A stretch of DNA of 64,000 nucleotides from Sisyra terminalis. Its lineage: Eukaryota; Arthropoda; Insecta; Neuroptera; Sisyridae. The first letter of the stretch is position 1. Every line of letters begins with the position of its first letter. Positions 48,361 to 60,180 of the stretch are shown here, one piece after another. The translations under genes and the position numbers were made by a program. The notes under the pieces are model-generated. The model saw only the letters and a list, made by a program, of their open reading frames with translations. It had not been told where the DNA came from and did not search any database. The DNA is taken from positions 22,940,001 through 23,004,000 of the forward strand of contig OY292279.1 in the NCBI GenBank assembly GCA_958496175.1, written 5' to 3'.

Positions 48361-49989
48361 ATTGAAAAAAAAAATTTTGGGTTTGAGAATAATAACGAAA
48401 AACGTACCATTTAGACTATGAATATTGAAATGATGTTTTGTCCTTTTTATTTGGCATTTTGAGGTTTAATATAAAAAACATTTTTTTCAATTAAATATAT
48501 GAAATCTAAATAGAAAAATAATTTTTATTTTTGTAATTGAATCCTACGTTATATTATAAAACTTTTGACTCACCAAGAATAAAATTGAAAATACCGAAGA
48601 CCTAGTAATATTGAAAACTAAACTTTATTTCCTTAATCAAATTAAAAATGTTCACATTCATATGATTTGAATGTATTTTTTTTACTTTTTCAATTGCATG
48701 TTGTAAAAAATTCGAAAGTTTCGCAATAAGAACATTTCAACGACTTGCGTCGTCCATGTTATTATACTATTGCCTTAGAATTAACTTCATCGATACTTAC
48801 CTTTCGAATTTTACATTAATGCATTAATAAAATATCGAATAAATTCATATTCCAATTAAAACTTTTAACAAAAAAGTATAAGTTAAGAACTTGAGCTTAT
48901 TTCTGATTTTTCTTTACTAACTTTTTACTCGTTGTTATTTTGTATTAAACTGATTAACGTTTTGCAGATTTATATATTAATTGGCTTTTATGAAATATAT
49001 CCGATAAATATTTTGTTTGTAGTATTATAATTGCGCAAATGTTTTATCATGTGCAATGATCTGCTACTGTTTGTAGTTCCAAGCAGGTTGTAATCTTAAT
49101 TAAAAATATAAATCCACTGGAGCTTTAATTATCGTCGGAATACAAGTGACGGATTATGAGAAAATAAATTGCATTTTTAAATAACAAAAAAGTTTCTAGG
49201 AATTCGTTATCTAGTTATCAAGATTTAGAAATATTATATTTATAACGATTTTTTTGTTTGCTTATTAAGTTGATAACTGGTTTGATCGTTAGAGCTTAGG
49301 ATTTTTAAGAAAAAAACTACATAGAAATTAATTTATCGATCTTAACGAAAAAAATGTGATTGAATGAAAAAGCACAAGCAGTTAATTTAGTATAATGAAT
49401 TCCCCTTTTTTAACTCTTTTTATTGAAAACTTCTTTAGGCGCGTTGAATGAATTATAGTAGGGAATAAAATGTTGGCTTTGCTTTGCGCGTCACTATTAC
49501 TCAATGTCAATAAAATTCATAATTTGCATATTTAGATGACCAAAATCTCATTGAAAATTTAAGAAATATGAATCCATTAGAATTAACGTATTGTAAAGAG
49601 ATGGAAAATTAGACAAAATTGGTTTTAAAAACTTCATTGAACCAGTCTAACGTATTGAAATTTGCAGATTTTAAATTTGAAAATTAAAAATTTTCAGAGA
49701 TATTATGGTTTTAATGTTAAGGTCGTTGAATTGCGAGGTTATAAATCAGTAAAATAAAAATATAAAACAATACAATTTTTTTTTGATGAATGATGTACAA
49801 ATTTCTTTGGGCGAGTTCAGTGATTTAAACAGCATATAAGCTTATAGATTTGCCACACAAAACTGATCACGCCATCGTTATAGCCATCAACAACCAGCTG
49901 CGTTATAAACATAAATCTAGCGTGGTAAAACCGAATTCTAGTTGTTTTTTTAAATATATAAATATATAAATTATAATATATAAATTATA
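48361..49989. other. No gene seen
   Basis: After the SINE tail the sequence is AT-rich and featureless by eye. Confidence 0.5.
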
Positions 49990-50320
49990 AATATATAAAA
50001 TATACTGTGGTCAAATCTATGCTACATAACTTACTTACTTAAACTATACAAATTTTGAGCGAAAGCTCAAAGGTTTTTTTGTTGTAAAGCTCAGATACGC
50101 ATTTCGATTACCACGAATCTTTTTCAGTGGTCATCAAGTAGTATTGGATTGCTCCGTAACTACTATGTAAAGATTTACACTCACATTAGTTGGAGTTTTT
50201 GTTCAAATTTATGTTTCTAGTTAACTTTTGTAAAATATATTACATATGGACTACAATAATTTTTATAAATTGTATATACAGTATCACTGTTCAAACTCAG
50301 CGAGAAAATCTAATAAGATT
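49990..50320. mobile_element. Foldback element, diverged (family B)
   Basis: Left 'atataaaatatactgtggtc' and right 'gtatatacagtatcactgtt' are mirrored. The centre has 'agtggtcatcaagtagta' and 'tgctccgtaactac' as in the other copies. On the minus strand the hammerhead-like motif is decayed: CUGAAAA replaces CUGAGGA, though GAAA and GCGUAUCUGAG remain. Arms are shorter than in the 47455 copy. Confidence 0.65.
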
Positions 50321-51054
50321 TCTAATTGTTGAATAATATTTTCGTTGCAAACAAATTTAAAAAAGTTTTTCAAATAATTTAAAAAAATAAAGTTTATAAA
50401 AATTTTTATCCATATTGATATTAGTTTTTTTTACTTATGCTATTATAGTGAAACAGTGCGTATTAGTATGATTAGTCAAACATATGACATAGTAATTTAT
50501 AAAAAGAGTAATTTATAAACGAATATTAGCTTTTTTAGGTAAGTTAATTCAAATTGTCAAATTTTAAATTTCATAAATCATTTAATTAAAAAATATTGAT
50601 AAAATAAATAGTTCAAAAAATGAAGATGTCTTCCGACAGTGTTAAAAAAGAAATAAATATAAGATAATATAAAATCAGTAGGAGAAAATTTCTCCGATGA
50701 TGATATGAGTTATAAGTTTTAACTACCATCAGCAGACTCTAAAACTTCTGATGTTTTATTCTCCTACCCTTAAAGGGTACAAAAAGGGTATATAGTTGAA
50801 ATCCTCAATCAAAAAACCGAGGTTATTTTTGTGTTATTTCAGATCTCTGTAAGAACTTAATCGAAACAAGAAATAAAATGAGGCTGAATAATATACTTTT
50901 GTGAAGTTTTTGGTCTTAAATTTCGATTAATTTCTTTTTTAAAACAGCCATGTTGTAAAAACTCTAACCGTTGAAAAAAAGAGATGATTTTCGTTCGAAT
51001 TTTTCCAGTTTTAGAAAAAAGTAATTCTTTTTTTAATATTTATTTGCTGTTGCT
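50321..51054. other. No gene seen
   Basis: AT-rich. Nothing recognised. Confidence 0.5.
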
Positions 51055-51196
51055 TTAAAACTACTAAGGTCTTTAGCTAATTACGGTTCGTAAAAATCCG
51101 CAATTAAAAAATATCGTCAATTTAATCGATACGAGGATCAAACGCAACACCTACCAATTTTGAAGCGGCCACCTTAACCACTGGACCATCAGTAGG
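51055..51196 (-). mobile_element. tRNA-derived SINE, copy 4
   Basis: Minus strand. The A box TGGTCCAGTGG at 51178-51188 fits consensus. The B-box region reads GCGTTTGATCCT near 51133-51144 with one change. The body 'accgtaattagctaaagacc' parallels copies 2 and 3. Same orientation as copies 1 and 2. Confidence 0.75.
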
Positions 51197-52625
51197 TTAT
51201 TAAAATTGTTAGATTCACATTTAAAATTATTAAATAACCATTTTTTATTGCTTTGTTATTTATTTTAAATTTTATTTAAAGCAATTATTAAATGAAGATT
51301 TTTAATTTGCAAAAGTTTGACTTTTCCAAAGATCTTTCTAATGAAACTTGTCTTACATAGTTGCACTTGTAACTTGATTAAATCATGAAGCTTCAATCAA
51401 TTTCCCGGCTTTGCAATGAAATGTTGTTTGATGAACATACAACCGGACCAAAGGAATCTAAATAGAAGATATTAACTTTAATAGATTCAATTCAGATTCT
51501 CAACCAAAGTGTTCTCTTGTTCTTATGAAGGAAAACTCATCTATACTAAAACTTACTACAAATTTCAAACATATATTCTTCGTTAATACTTCAAGGAGTA
51601 AAAAAAAGTAAATTTGTTTTTTTTTTTCAAAAATTAATTTGTGGAAAATGAAAATTTTATTGGACCATTAACGAATAATTTCTCGTAGTAAATTCACATG
51701 TAATTAATCTAGGAGAACAACGGAAATTAATGCCTTGGCCCTAGTCGTCATATATCATTGGGAAGCATGTTCTATGTTCATCACATCCCTCACGTTCATC
51801 ACGCTTGACCACACTTATTTACGCTTCGATTTGTTTCAATTATGAACGTTTCATAATTATAATAACGGCAGTAAATAATTACGTGATAACTTACCTAATC
51901 GTAATCACGTGATAGGACACTTCAGGGTTAAAACTGTCAAACTTTTAGCGGCGCAAATTTTCCTCTCTGTATCTATAATACAAGCTGGGAAACTCAGATA
52001 GAAAATTAAAAAGCCATTGGTTATTTGTGCGCGTTAATCTGGATCGTTTAAAGTGGTGCCACTTGCCTGAACTATTTAAAAAGCACTTAATGAAGTTCCC
52101 TCGTTTTCTTATTCTACGTTTTTTGCTACTCGAAGAGTAAAAAATACGCGCACCAACTAATTGCAATCTTTATTTAGTGAGAGACGTAAAAAAAAACCAA
52201 CCGATAAAATATATTCATCTACATGATTACTAAAACTCTACAAAACCAACTCCATATTATTATTTTTTTAACTTTAACACTCTACATTTCCATAAGAACC
52301 CATTATGAAATAAATTGATACTAGAAATGTAATGGTAATTTTCTCACATTTTATTTTTGGAAGTGTTCTATTTTAAGAAGTTTACCTCCTCGTTGGTTAT
52401 ATGACAACGATTGAAAATTAGTTCTGATGAATTTATCTGCATTTATATTTAGAAATAAAATATAAGTGTCTGTTTTTTATATCATGTTAATAACAACATT
52501 TTAAATAACGTTCTTTCATTTAATTAGTATGAAAGTTTAATATGTAGTCCTGCTTATTACAAAAAGCCGATTTTTAATTTTTGCTCGTTTTTCAACAATC
52601 AAACTTTTCAAAATCTTTTTTTTTC
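51197..52625. other. No gene seen
   Basis: A less AT-rich patch at 51720-52170 includes a 73-residue minus-strand frame (51945-52166) rich in Arg and Ser, without a recognisable domain. Confidence 0.45.
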
Positions 52626-52700
52626 TTTTTTAAATAAGAAGACAATTCAGGTTATTTAAGATCTTTTTGTTTTTTATTTTTTATTTAATATTTTTATTAT

Positions 52701-52749
52701 TCAATTAGCTACGTTTCGTTACTAATCATAACTTCATCAGGCTTCTTGA
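52701..52749 (-). ncRNA. Hammerhead-like motif, left arm (cores intact)
   Basis: Minus strand. Stem I strand UCAAGAAGC (52741-52749), CUGAUGA (52734-52740), one A, stem II GUUAU/GUAAC around GAUUA, GAAA (52714-52717), stem III reduced to AC/GU with no loop, cleavage position A, then GCUAAUUGA (52701-52709). Stem I pairs as three base pairs, a 2x2 internal loop and four base pairs, which resembles the loop-bearing stem I of natural type I hammerheads. The additional A before stem II is non-canonical. Confidence 0.55.
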
Positions 52750-52868
52750 TTCACCAAAATAAAATATAAAATATTTTTAATTTAAATTTAATAAATAAAT
52801 AAAAACTATAAAAATATTTTTTTTATTTATTTATTAAATTTAAATTAAAAATATTTTATTTTTGTGAA

Positions 52869-52917
52869 TCATGAAGCCTGATGAAGTTACGATTAGTAAC
52901 GATGCGTAGCTAATTGA
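52869..52917 (+). ncRNA. Hammerhead-like motif, right arm (GAAA lost)
   Basis: Plus strand mirror copy. CUGAUGA (52878-52884) and a perfect 5-bp stem II GUUAC/GUAAC are present, but the GAAA box reads GAUG (52901-52904), so it should be inactive. Stem I partner GCUAAUUGA is at 52909-52917. Confidence 0.5.
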
Positions 52918-52992
52918 ATAATAAAAATATTAAATAAAAAATAAAAAACAAAAAGATCTTAAATAACCTGAATTGTCTTCTTATTTAAAAAA

Positions 52993-54117
52993 TAGAGAAG
53001 CTGAGATCTGAATTTTATCATCTATTTTTTTCATGAACCAATGATTGTGACCTGGAGCAATTATATATTTTGCTGAAAAACATTAAGGGAGCCATTTTTT
53101 ATTATAAATTTCACAATCAATAAAAGTATAAAGTCTTCCATACTAACTTTTCTTCGGTATTTAGAACAAATTGAAAATCAATCAAAATAAAGGTCATAAT
53201 TTTTTTTGTTTTACATTGTATTTTCAAAAATAAGTGCACGTTTGTGTCGATGAAATTTGGAAATCGTTTTCCTTATACGATACAGATATATAATAAGAAA
53301 GGGTTTTTTAAAAATTTCTCCTCTAAAAGAGTGAAAAATGGTGGCTAATTTTGTACGGGATAACGTCTTATATTAAATTTAAATTTTATGTTGTCAATAA
53401 GGAAGCAATAAGAAAGCAACAAAACATAAACTAAGGGTGATGAAAAAAACGGTGTCAATTTGTTTTAATTTTATTATTCAACTTATTTAGATTTAATTTA
53501 CCATAATTTGTTTGTAATTTATCATTTAGTGAATAATATTAAATAGAACTTCTAAAGTATTCATTACTTATTTTTTTAAAAAATTAATCTAAAAGGTTCT
53601 ACTCTTGATTGACTATCTATTTAAATGTAGTAAAATCTTTCAACTATAATGCCTTGAAACCCAGAAGCTCAAAAGTTTTTGATTAGATTTCCGGAACGAT
53701 TTAAGCCTGTAAAAGACAGGGTTGCGGATACGAATTGTATGAACTTTGTATAATTCCCCAAACGGTGCCTTTTGATGTGATAATGACAATGGATCATTTT
53801 AGATGTTTCTTCAAATCCTTTAGACTTATGAATGAATAATATAATAATGAATTATAGATAATTAATTAAATAAATCTGTTTGAAATTGTTTGACAATACA
53901 TTTTTGTTTGGTCTTTCTTAAATAACTTTTTTACAAAAAAGTTTTATGAAATTTTTTTGTGTAATGTAAGTATCATATTGAGAAAATTTTTGAATTAAAA
54001 TAACATGACTTTATAAGATCCTTAACAAAAATTTTAATTCAGATTTGTGAAACTCTGCTACAATATTAAATAATGATATATCAAAACACCATAATATTAT
54101 TCAAAAGGTAACAATTT
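52993..54117. other. No gene seen
   Basis: AT-rich and featureless by eye. Confidence 0.5.
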
Positions 54118-54440
54118 TGTTACGTTAGTTTGGATTTTTGTTTCAGGGCATATAGCGTTAACAAATTAATTTCATTACACACACGTTTATTATTTCACAC
54201 TACACACTTATTTATTTATTTACAACAATCGTTTATCTCACTATTTAATTAGTAACCAATTGTAGCTGTTATCAATTTATAACTGATTTATCACTGAATG
54301 ATTTCATGATTGTATAAAATAAATTTTTTTCACCGCCCATTATTGATTATCTTCCACCTGCGGTCAACCTTTTCATAGTGGCTCATGCTTTGAACTCCAG
54401 ATTCTTCCATCTTCAATACATTCTAACCAAATTTTATTTA
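54118..54440 (-). mobile_element. LTR fragment (family G), reverse orientation
   Basis: The 3' terminus begins at 54118 as TGTTACG, the complement of the CGTAACA end of the LTR at 36828-37241. It continues with complements of 'aatccaaac', 'gaaac', 'aataataaacgtgtgtgtaa' and 'taagtgtgtagtgtgaaata', shared with 21875-22225. The 5' limit is approximate. No internal coding sequence adjoins. Confidence 0.6.
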
Positions 54441-54839
54441 TTATTATCTATCATTTTTTAAATCAAAAATCTTAAGAGAAAAAATCTTTCATCTCATTTT
54501 GCTTGATCTCTACCCCTTAATTTATTTTCATGGTTCCACTATACACACACATGTACACACAATATGCAGACATTAATTTAAATCTTTGGAAACTATCAAC
54601 ATTCATAGAAACAATTTTTATACACTTCTAGTTCTCTAAGGTCATTAAGTATTTTGACTAAGAAAAGCTTTTATGATCCATAGCGCTGTAATTAAAAACT
54701 TTAGATCCATTTGAAAACTTCAAGGGATATGTACATATTTTTATGCAAAAATATAATTGTTTTTCAGCTTTTTTGTAAGTAAAATTTAACTATGGCATGA
54801 TTTAATTGCGAATTGAACTAAAAATAAAATATAAAATGC
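54441..54839. other. No gene seen
   Basis: Short AT-rich stretch; may include the undetected 5' end of the LTR. Confidence 0.4.
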
Positions 54840-56290
54840 AACGTTGCCAGATATTGATGTCACTAAAAGGGACATGAGCCAAATTGGTTATTTATACATA
54901 TTGTACGTGTATACATAATGGGCTACTTGTCCATACTGTATATCATTGCACAGTATTATACCCAAATGACTACATATATGTGTTTTACATATATGAATTG
55001 ACTGTTTATCAATACAATATGAGTGACTTATTCGAAAAATACTTATAGAAAACATTTACCATACAGGAATGTAGTTAATGAATATTGTCATAAACTATGA
55101 TTGACGGATAAAAATAGTCAATTGCATATACATACAATTTGTCGAAATAGTCAATTGTGTGTATCTAAAACATGTATAAATAGCGACATAAGTCATAAAA
55201 ATTAAATTTATACACAAGTAAGTGTAAATTTTTTAACCCAGTTTTGTCTACGTATTGGATCTGATATTTAATTCAAATGTTGAGAAATATAATGCAATAT
55301 ACTGAATCAATCGACTTTGCTGGTATTTTTTGAAAATTCCGTTGAATAATTTCAAAAAAATACAATATTTTAATGTATTAGCCCTATTATCTTTTAATAT
55401 GGATATAGTTCAAACAATAAAAATTGAAAATATTAAGTTCGACAATGCAGAACTTTTAAATATAAAATAACTATTCAAGGTGACTATTATCATCCTGCCA
55501 CCTTTTAACTAAGTCGTCGATCATTTCAGTTAGTTTCTTTTGCTTAAAAAAACTAGTGCTAGTAATCGACTTGATTGCGTTTATTACTACCAAAATCGGC
55601 CAGCTTTGGTCTGCAATTGTTCACTAACTGCATGCTGCCATCTTCCTACAGTAGAATTTGGAGTTGCTCTTACTAAACATATTAAAATGTCAGTACCATC
55701 ATTTTTATAAGTGTATGTATTAATGAGAGCATTAAAAATTATCTACTCACGTATAAATAGCGACGTTCTAAAATTTAATTAATATACAATAGCTTTTATA
55801 TATTTTCATTGCTCAATTATACTTATGTATTCAAACTGATTTTTTAATTCACATAAAGAAAAACATAATGCCATATAATGTATCAATCGACTTTTATTGT
55901 ATTTTATTAAATATTGAATTGAATAATTTCCAAAAAATTCGTTTCTTTGAAATGTATTAGGCTATTGTGTATTTATATGTATATATTTCAAACTATAAAA
56001 ATTAAAAATGTTAATTTTGACGAAATTGATGTTTTATATATAAAATAACTACTAACAATTGGTTCCCACTTCCGAAGAAAAAACAACTAGTGTTAGTAAT
56101 CGAATCGATTGCGTTTTTCAATACTTTCAAAATAGTTCCCGAAAATCAGCCAGCTTCGATCTGAAGTGGCTTGCTAATCACTTGAGAGCAACTTTCTACT
56201 ATAGCATATAGCGTCATCCTTACTAAGCACATTTAAATTTGCGTCCCATCATTTTTCCTTAACTCCATTAAAAAAGTATACCTTCAAAAA
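54840..56290 (-). mobile_element. Diverged family A-related sequence with internal tandem duplication
   Basis: Contains blocks of the Helentron-like family in reverse orientation ('attcgaaaaatacttat' near 55030, 'cgtcgatcatttcag' near 55510 as at 1850). It also has a direct duplication of ~570 bp: 'gtatcaatcgactt', 'gtgttagtaatcga' and 'cagccagctt' occur near 55870-56155, with counterparts near 55300-55605. No sub-terminal repeat is recognisable, so its ends are uncertain. It stops within ~90 bp of the Ig exon's splice acceptor. Confidence 0.5.
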
Positions 56291-56378
56291 ATTCTTTACT
56301 TACTGTACATAGTGTTAAAAATCAATTTTACAAGCAATTTAATGGAAGCATTAAAAATAAATTAACTTTTTGTTACAG

Positions 56379-56504
56379 ACCCTGGCATACGGGATTTGGA
56401 CCTCGACGAAGTAACCTTAGCTCCTAGATTTCTATCACATAGTCAAACATTTCGGGCAATAATTGGCGACACTTTGATTTTGCCGTGTGAAGTTGATCAT
56501 TTGG
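56379..56504 (+). CDS. Internal exon: immunoglobulin-domain cell-surface protein (klingon/CG7166-like)
   Basis: 126 bp between a consensus acceptor ('actttttgttacag' ending 56378) and donor (GTAAGT from 56505). The encoded segment has PGIRDLDLDEVTLAP, then RFLSHSQTFRAIIGDTLIL and PCEVDHLG. The pattern RFL...G(D/E)T..LPC.V..LG is the A-to-C strand start of an Ig domain with its first disulphide Cys. In flies this wording is closest, from memory, to the klingon/CG7166 group of neural adhesion proteins, membrane-anchored and active at the cell surface. The exon starts two bases into a codon and ends one base into the next, so both flanking introns are phase 1, as is common for Ig exons. The partner Trp and second Cys must lie in the next exon, beyond this window or not detected. 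Upstream exons are not identified. Ig assignment is firm; orthology is inference. Confidence 0.85.
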
Positions 56505-58569
56505 GTAAGTGGATCATAAAATGCATCATATTTATTTCCCATAAAATTCATGCTTTTAGTGTGGAAAGCTTCAAGATAAATTTTTAATTTTGACTCGTTT
56601 ATGTTATGTTTGTATAGATATTGCCTCATTCAAATGATAATCACTTCACGTTAGCATTTGTGTAGCTAGATAGTTTTAAAGAGGATGTGAACCTGTTGCT
56701 TGAACTTACAAACACATTCTTGTACACTTTTATAGACGAAACGAAGTTCTTTAATGCGATATCTCATCATACTGGCAAGTTCCAATCTTATATTCCCTCC
56801 AGCTCTTTAAACTAGCACGGGTTATAAGAAGCTCATTCCATGGTATACTATACTATATACAAAGTCGCGCCCCTTAAATCTCTTCGAATATTTCCAGGCT
56901 TTGAGTAGAGCAATTTGATCATTCTTCAATCTACGTCTTCCTCGAATCCTCCCATATTATCAGATGATGATCGTCAATCCTCTTATTTTAACTTGTGACG
57001 TTTAACTTGCTAAAGTTTTTCACCTATGATTTATGGAAAAGTGATTCAATTCGATTTTTATTGAACTTTTTTTTCAAATACGCTCGAATGAAGAAGACAA
57101 TCTACGAGTGGAATAAAAATCAGTCACGTTTCCCATTATAATTTTTACCGATAATATTAGAAAAGACAATGAAGACGACAATGCAAATAGCCGAGAAAAT
57201 GGAATAATGGTGGTTCAATTTTGTTTGAAAAATTAAAAGAAAAAAGCCTTATTGGCTAGAATGAGACGATAAAATACTTCAATTGTTATATGACGATTTT
57301 TTTTTCTATCAAACGGAGAAAAATTCAAAATGGGATTATATTGAAATAATTATGGTTTATTTTTATAAAAGTTTGTCATCATGAATCCCCTTTTGCAAAC
57401 AATAGGGGTATTTTTACGATAGACAATTTCAAGAGGTTATCTTTTTTTCCTCAGTTTCGATATAAAATGGGCTATCTGCTTTACGATATTATTATTTTTA
57501 TTCTTATACAAATATGCGGGTGTGTATGTGAATGTTTGCCGATGGTTTTTTTTCTCTCGTAAAATAAGAATGAAATTATAATAAAGGGAAAAAGTTTTTG
57601 GGAAAACGAACCCTTGAAAGACAAACGTGTTTAAAATATTTAGTTGGAGTGTGCTAGTTGATCTAGCTTAGATCTTTTGAAGGGCTCTTTAACTTTGCTA
57701 GTTATGATTTTCGCTGGTGTGGGGTTTTGTTAGGGAAAAGAAGGAAGAGAATGGAAGTAATGAGGGATAAATGTTCACCAGGCGTTTGTTATAAGTAGGT
57801 ATATTCCCTTACTTCATAGTCCTTATATTATAATTGTACAAGAAGCGAGACATTTTGTATGGGTTCTAGAAAACGAGGCAAATTTACATGCAAATTGGAG
57901 ACGCACGCCAAGCCTTAAGACCTTAACTTCTTCATGCTCTCCTTCGTACATGCCGTAGTTTTCCAACTACAGGAAAATACGAACAACCGACCAGTACATA
58001 ATGTTGAAGGAATTTAGAGTACGAAAATAAGGTGTTCAACTTTATACGTATATACGCTTATACATGATGTGGATTTTCATTTGCCAAAAACTTTTACATA
58101 AATTGCGTAAGTTAAATCCTCATGAAATTGGATATTATTTCCAAGATTTTTTCCTCAAGTGTAACAGTAATAATTCTTCATTAAAAGAAAACTTTGCGAA
58201 ACAAATCAACAAATTTTCACTATTACATTCAACGTCTCATTATTATTTATGAGATTGTAATTATTTTGCGAAATGTAAGAGACTTGAAAAATTTTTCAAG
58301 GCAATAATTAGCGTGAAATTATCTTACGAAATCTAATTACAATTTAATGTTTAGCTTGTAGTTTGAAATGATTTTTTTGGGTCGCAAAAAATGGCAAAGA
58401 GATATTTAATTAATTAATTAGTAAAGCATCATGTAAGCTTTTATGTAGAAGACATTTTTTGACTAATTAAAATTTACAAACGAACACAATTTATGTTTGT
58501 TCACAAATTTAAAACATAAAATTTGAAAAGAAATTTCATTTTTTTTTTAATTTTTTGACAAAATCAATA
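56505..58569. other. Intron downstream of the Ig exon; no further exon seen
   Basis: Begins with the GTAAGT donor. 56640-58050 is less AT-rich than average and free of the repeats found elsewhere. I looked for a following Ig exon (W...D.G.Y.C pattern) between splice sites and did not find one. Confidence 0.5.
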
Positions 58570-59460
58570 AAAAAACAGTGTGTACTTATGTACGCGCGTG
58601 AGAAGTTATACTTCTTTGATATAGTTAAAAAGATGTATTTAATCCACTACCGTAGTCTCTTCCAATACTGCCTGAACTGGCATACCAGTTATAAGATTTG
58701 TGGTTACTAAAACATGATACAATTTTCCACACAAACTACTTTTAATATCATAATACATAATAAGAAAACGTATGTGTTGCGGCAAAGACAAGGACAAAGA
58801 ATATAATGTTTTAATTATATCACACATTAATCACAACAAGTGAAATACAAATATAATAATTATTGGCACAAATTCGAACCATGTCATTAGTATCAACTGT
58901 CATTTCGATTTCATTCAATTGCTAATTTTAGCCATAATTTTTGACAGTTGTGTCAGTGTTGGGCTGTGAATATTTTACGGAATGTAACTTGGTTTCAAAA
59001 GATTATAAAAGATCATAAAAGATTAAATTGACTATTTATGAAAAGATACTATATGTTTATACATTTGGTTACTTTAACAACATGTATTTTACATATTATA
59101 TGAATTAACCGTTTAAACAAATTAACAGATTGGTTCACATGTTCGAAAAATGCTTTGTATTGGAAACATTTACCATATAGAAGTAGATTGTCGCTATAAA
59201 ATATTATGTATAGATATGTATGAACCATCCTAAATAGTGATGTCCTAAAAATTATATTGATACAATAGTAGTTATACCTATATTTTACTATCCCATTTAT
59301 ATCTATTTATTGAAACTGATTTTTAATTCAAATATAGCAAAATATAATGTAACATAATGTAACATAATGTATCAAACGACTTTTATTACATTATTTTAAA
59401 TATTACACTGAATCACTTCAGAAAAATCTTTCTTTTAAATGCATTTTAATTCTCATAATA
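58570..59460 (-). mobile_element. Helentron-like element, partial (family A)
   Basis: Reverse copy. The 3' terminus on the left has the hairpin segment 'gtgtacttatgtacgc' at about 58580-58594 and the sub-terminal repeat at 58602-58617. Next come blocks complementary to 'tataactggt..gccagttcaggc' near 58672-58690 and the 'ttagccat...tgacagttgtgtcagtgttgg' region near 58928-58962. It stops near 59460 where family C sequence starts, so its 5' part is missing. Confidence 0.65.
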
Positions 59461-60180
59461 CTAGTGTATATTTTCTGAGAAAACGATATTTAAAGAAAAA
59501 ATTCGATCTGAACATATTTTAAATACTAATTTACCGAAATTTCTATGACACTGGTATTTTTTTTTATCATCTAAAAGTTTTGTTAGAAAAATCCTGATCA
59601 CCTCTTCATTTATCGACAAAATTCTTTTAAAAGTAAAAGCTCAATTTCTTTCTCAAGTTTTCAAGAGATCTGAAAAAAACAGCTTTTCGCTTGCATATTT
59701 TCCGGGAAAATGCTGATTGAATAAAAAGTTCGATTAATATATTTTTAAAATATTGAATTTTAAATTGAATTTTTCCGAAGCTTGTTATTAATGATATTAA
59801 TAATTAAAACCTTTGTCACCTATTTCTTTGCTGTAGTTAAATTTCATCAATTTTTAGCACGGAAAAAGAAATCTTAATACTTAAAAATTATCCAAATAGA
59901 GCTTTTTTTTATTAGAATTTTTTTGGAAAATTGCGAGCAATCAAGTTATTTTCATTCAAAACTCTTGAACAACAAAAAAAGACCAACTAATGACGCAAAA
60001 AAACTTTTGAAGTTTTAACATAAGTAGAAAAGCTCTGAACATCAAATACGGTTTTCCTGGAAAATATGCGAGCGGTAATTTTATTTTCTTCCACAACCCT
60101 TGAAGGACAAAGAATATCGAAATATTTCGTTGTTATTTTTTTACTGATTCCAAAAGTGTAGTACTTATTTGATGAACGAA
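59461..60180. mobile_element. Family C element, left end missing
   Basis: The right terminus near 60148-60178 reads 'ttccaaaagtgtagtactta', then 'tttgatgaacg', as at 10703-11345. Inside are several 'cgggaaaatg' and 'aaaaagttcgatt' units like the triplicate interior of the nested copy. The left TIR is not found and the start is approximate. Confidence 0.55.

Larger units (their letters stand above)
52626..52992. mobile_element. Near-perfect foldback element with hammerhead-like motifs
   Basis: Two ~180-bp arms (about 52626-52805 and 52813-52992) that are almost exact inverse copies, for example 'gacaattcaggttatttaag' against 'cttaaataacctgaattgtc'. They are separated by only a few bases of A/T-rich centre. 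No coding capacity. Each arm contains the block 'gcctgatgaagtta' followed by a hairpin. The high arm identity suggests a young insertion or ongoing arm-to-arm conversion. Probably derived from PLE terminal sequence (inference). Confidence 0.8.
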
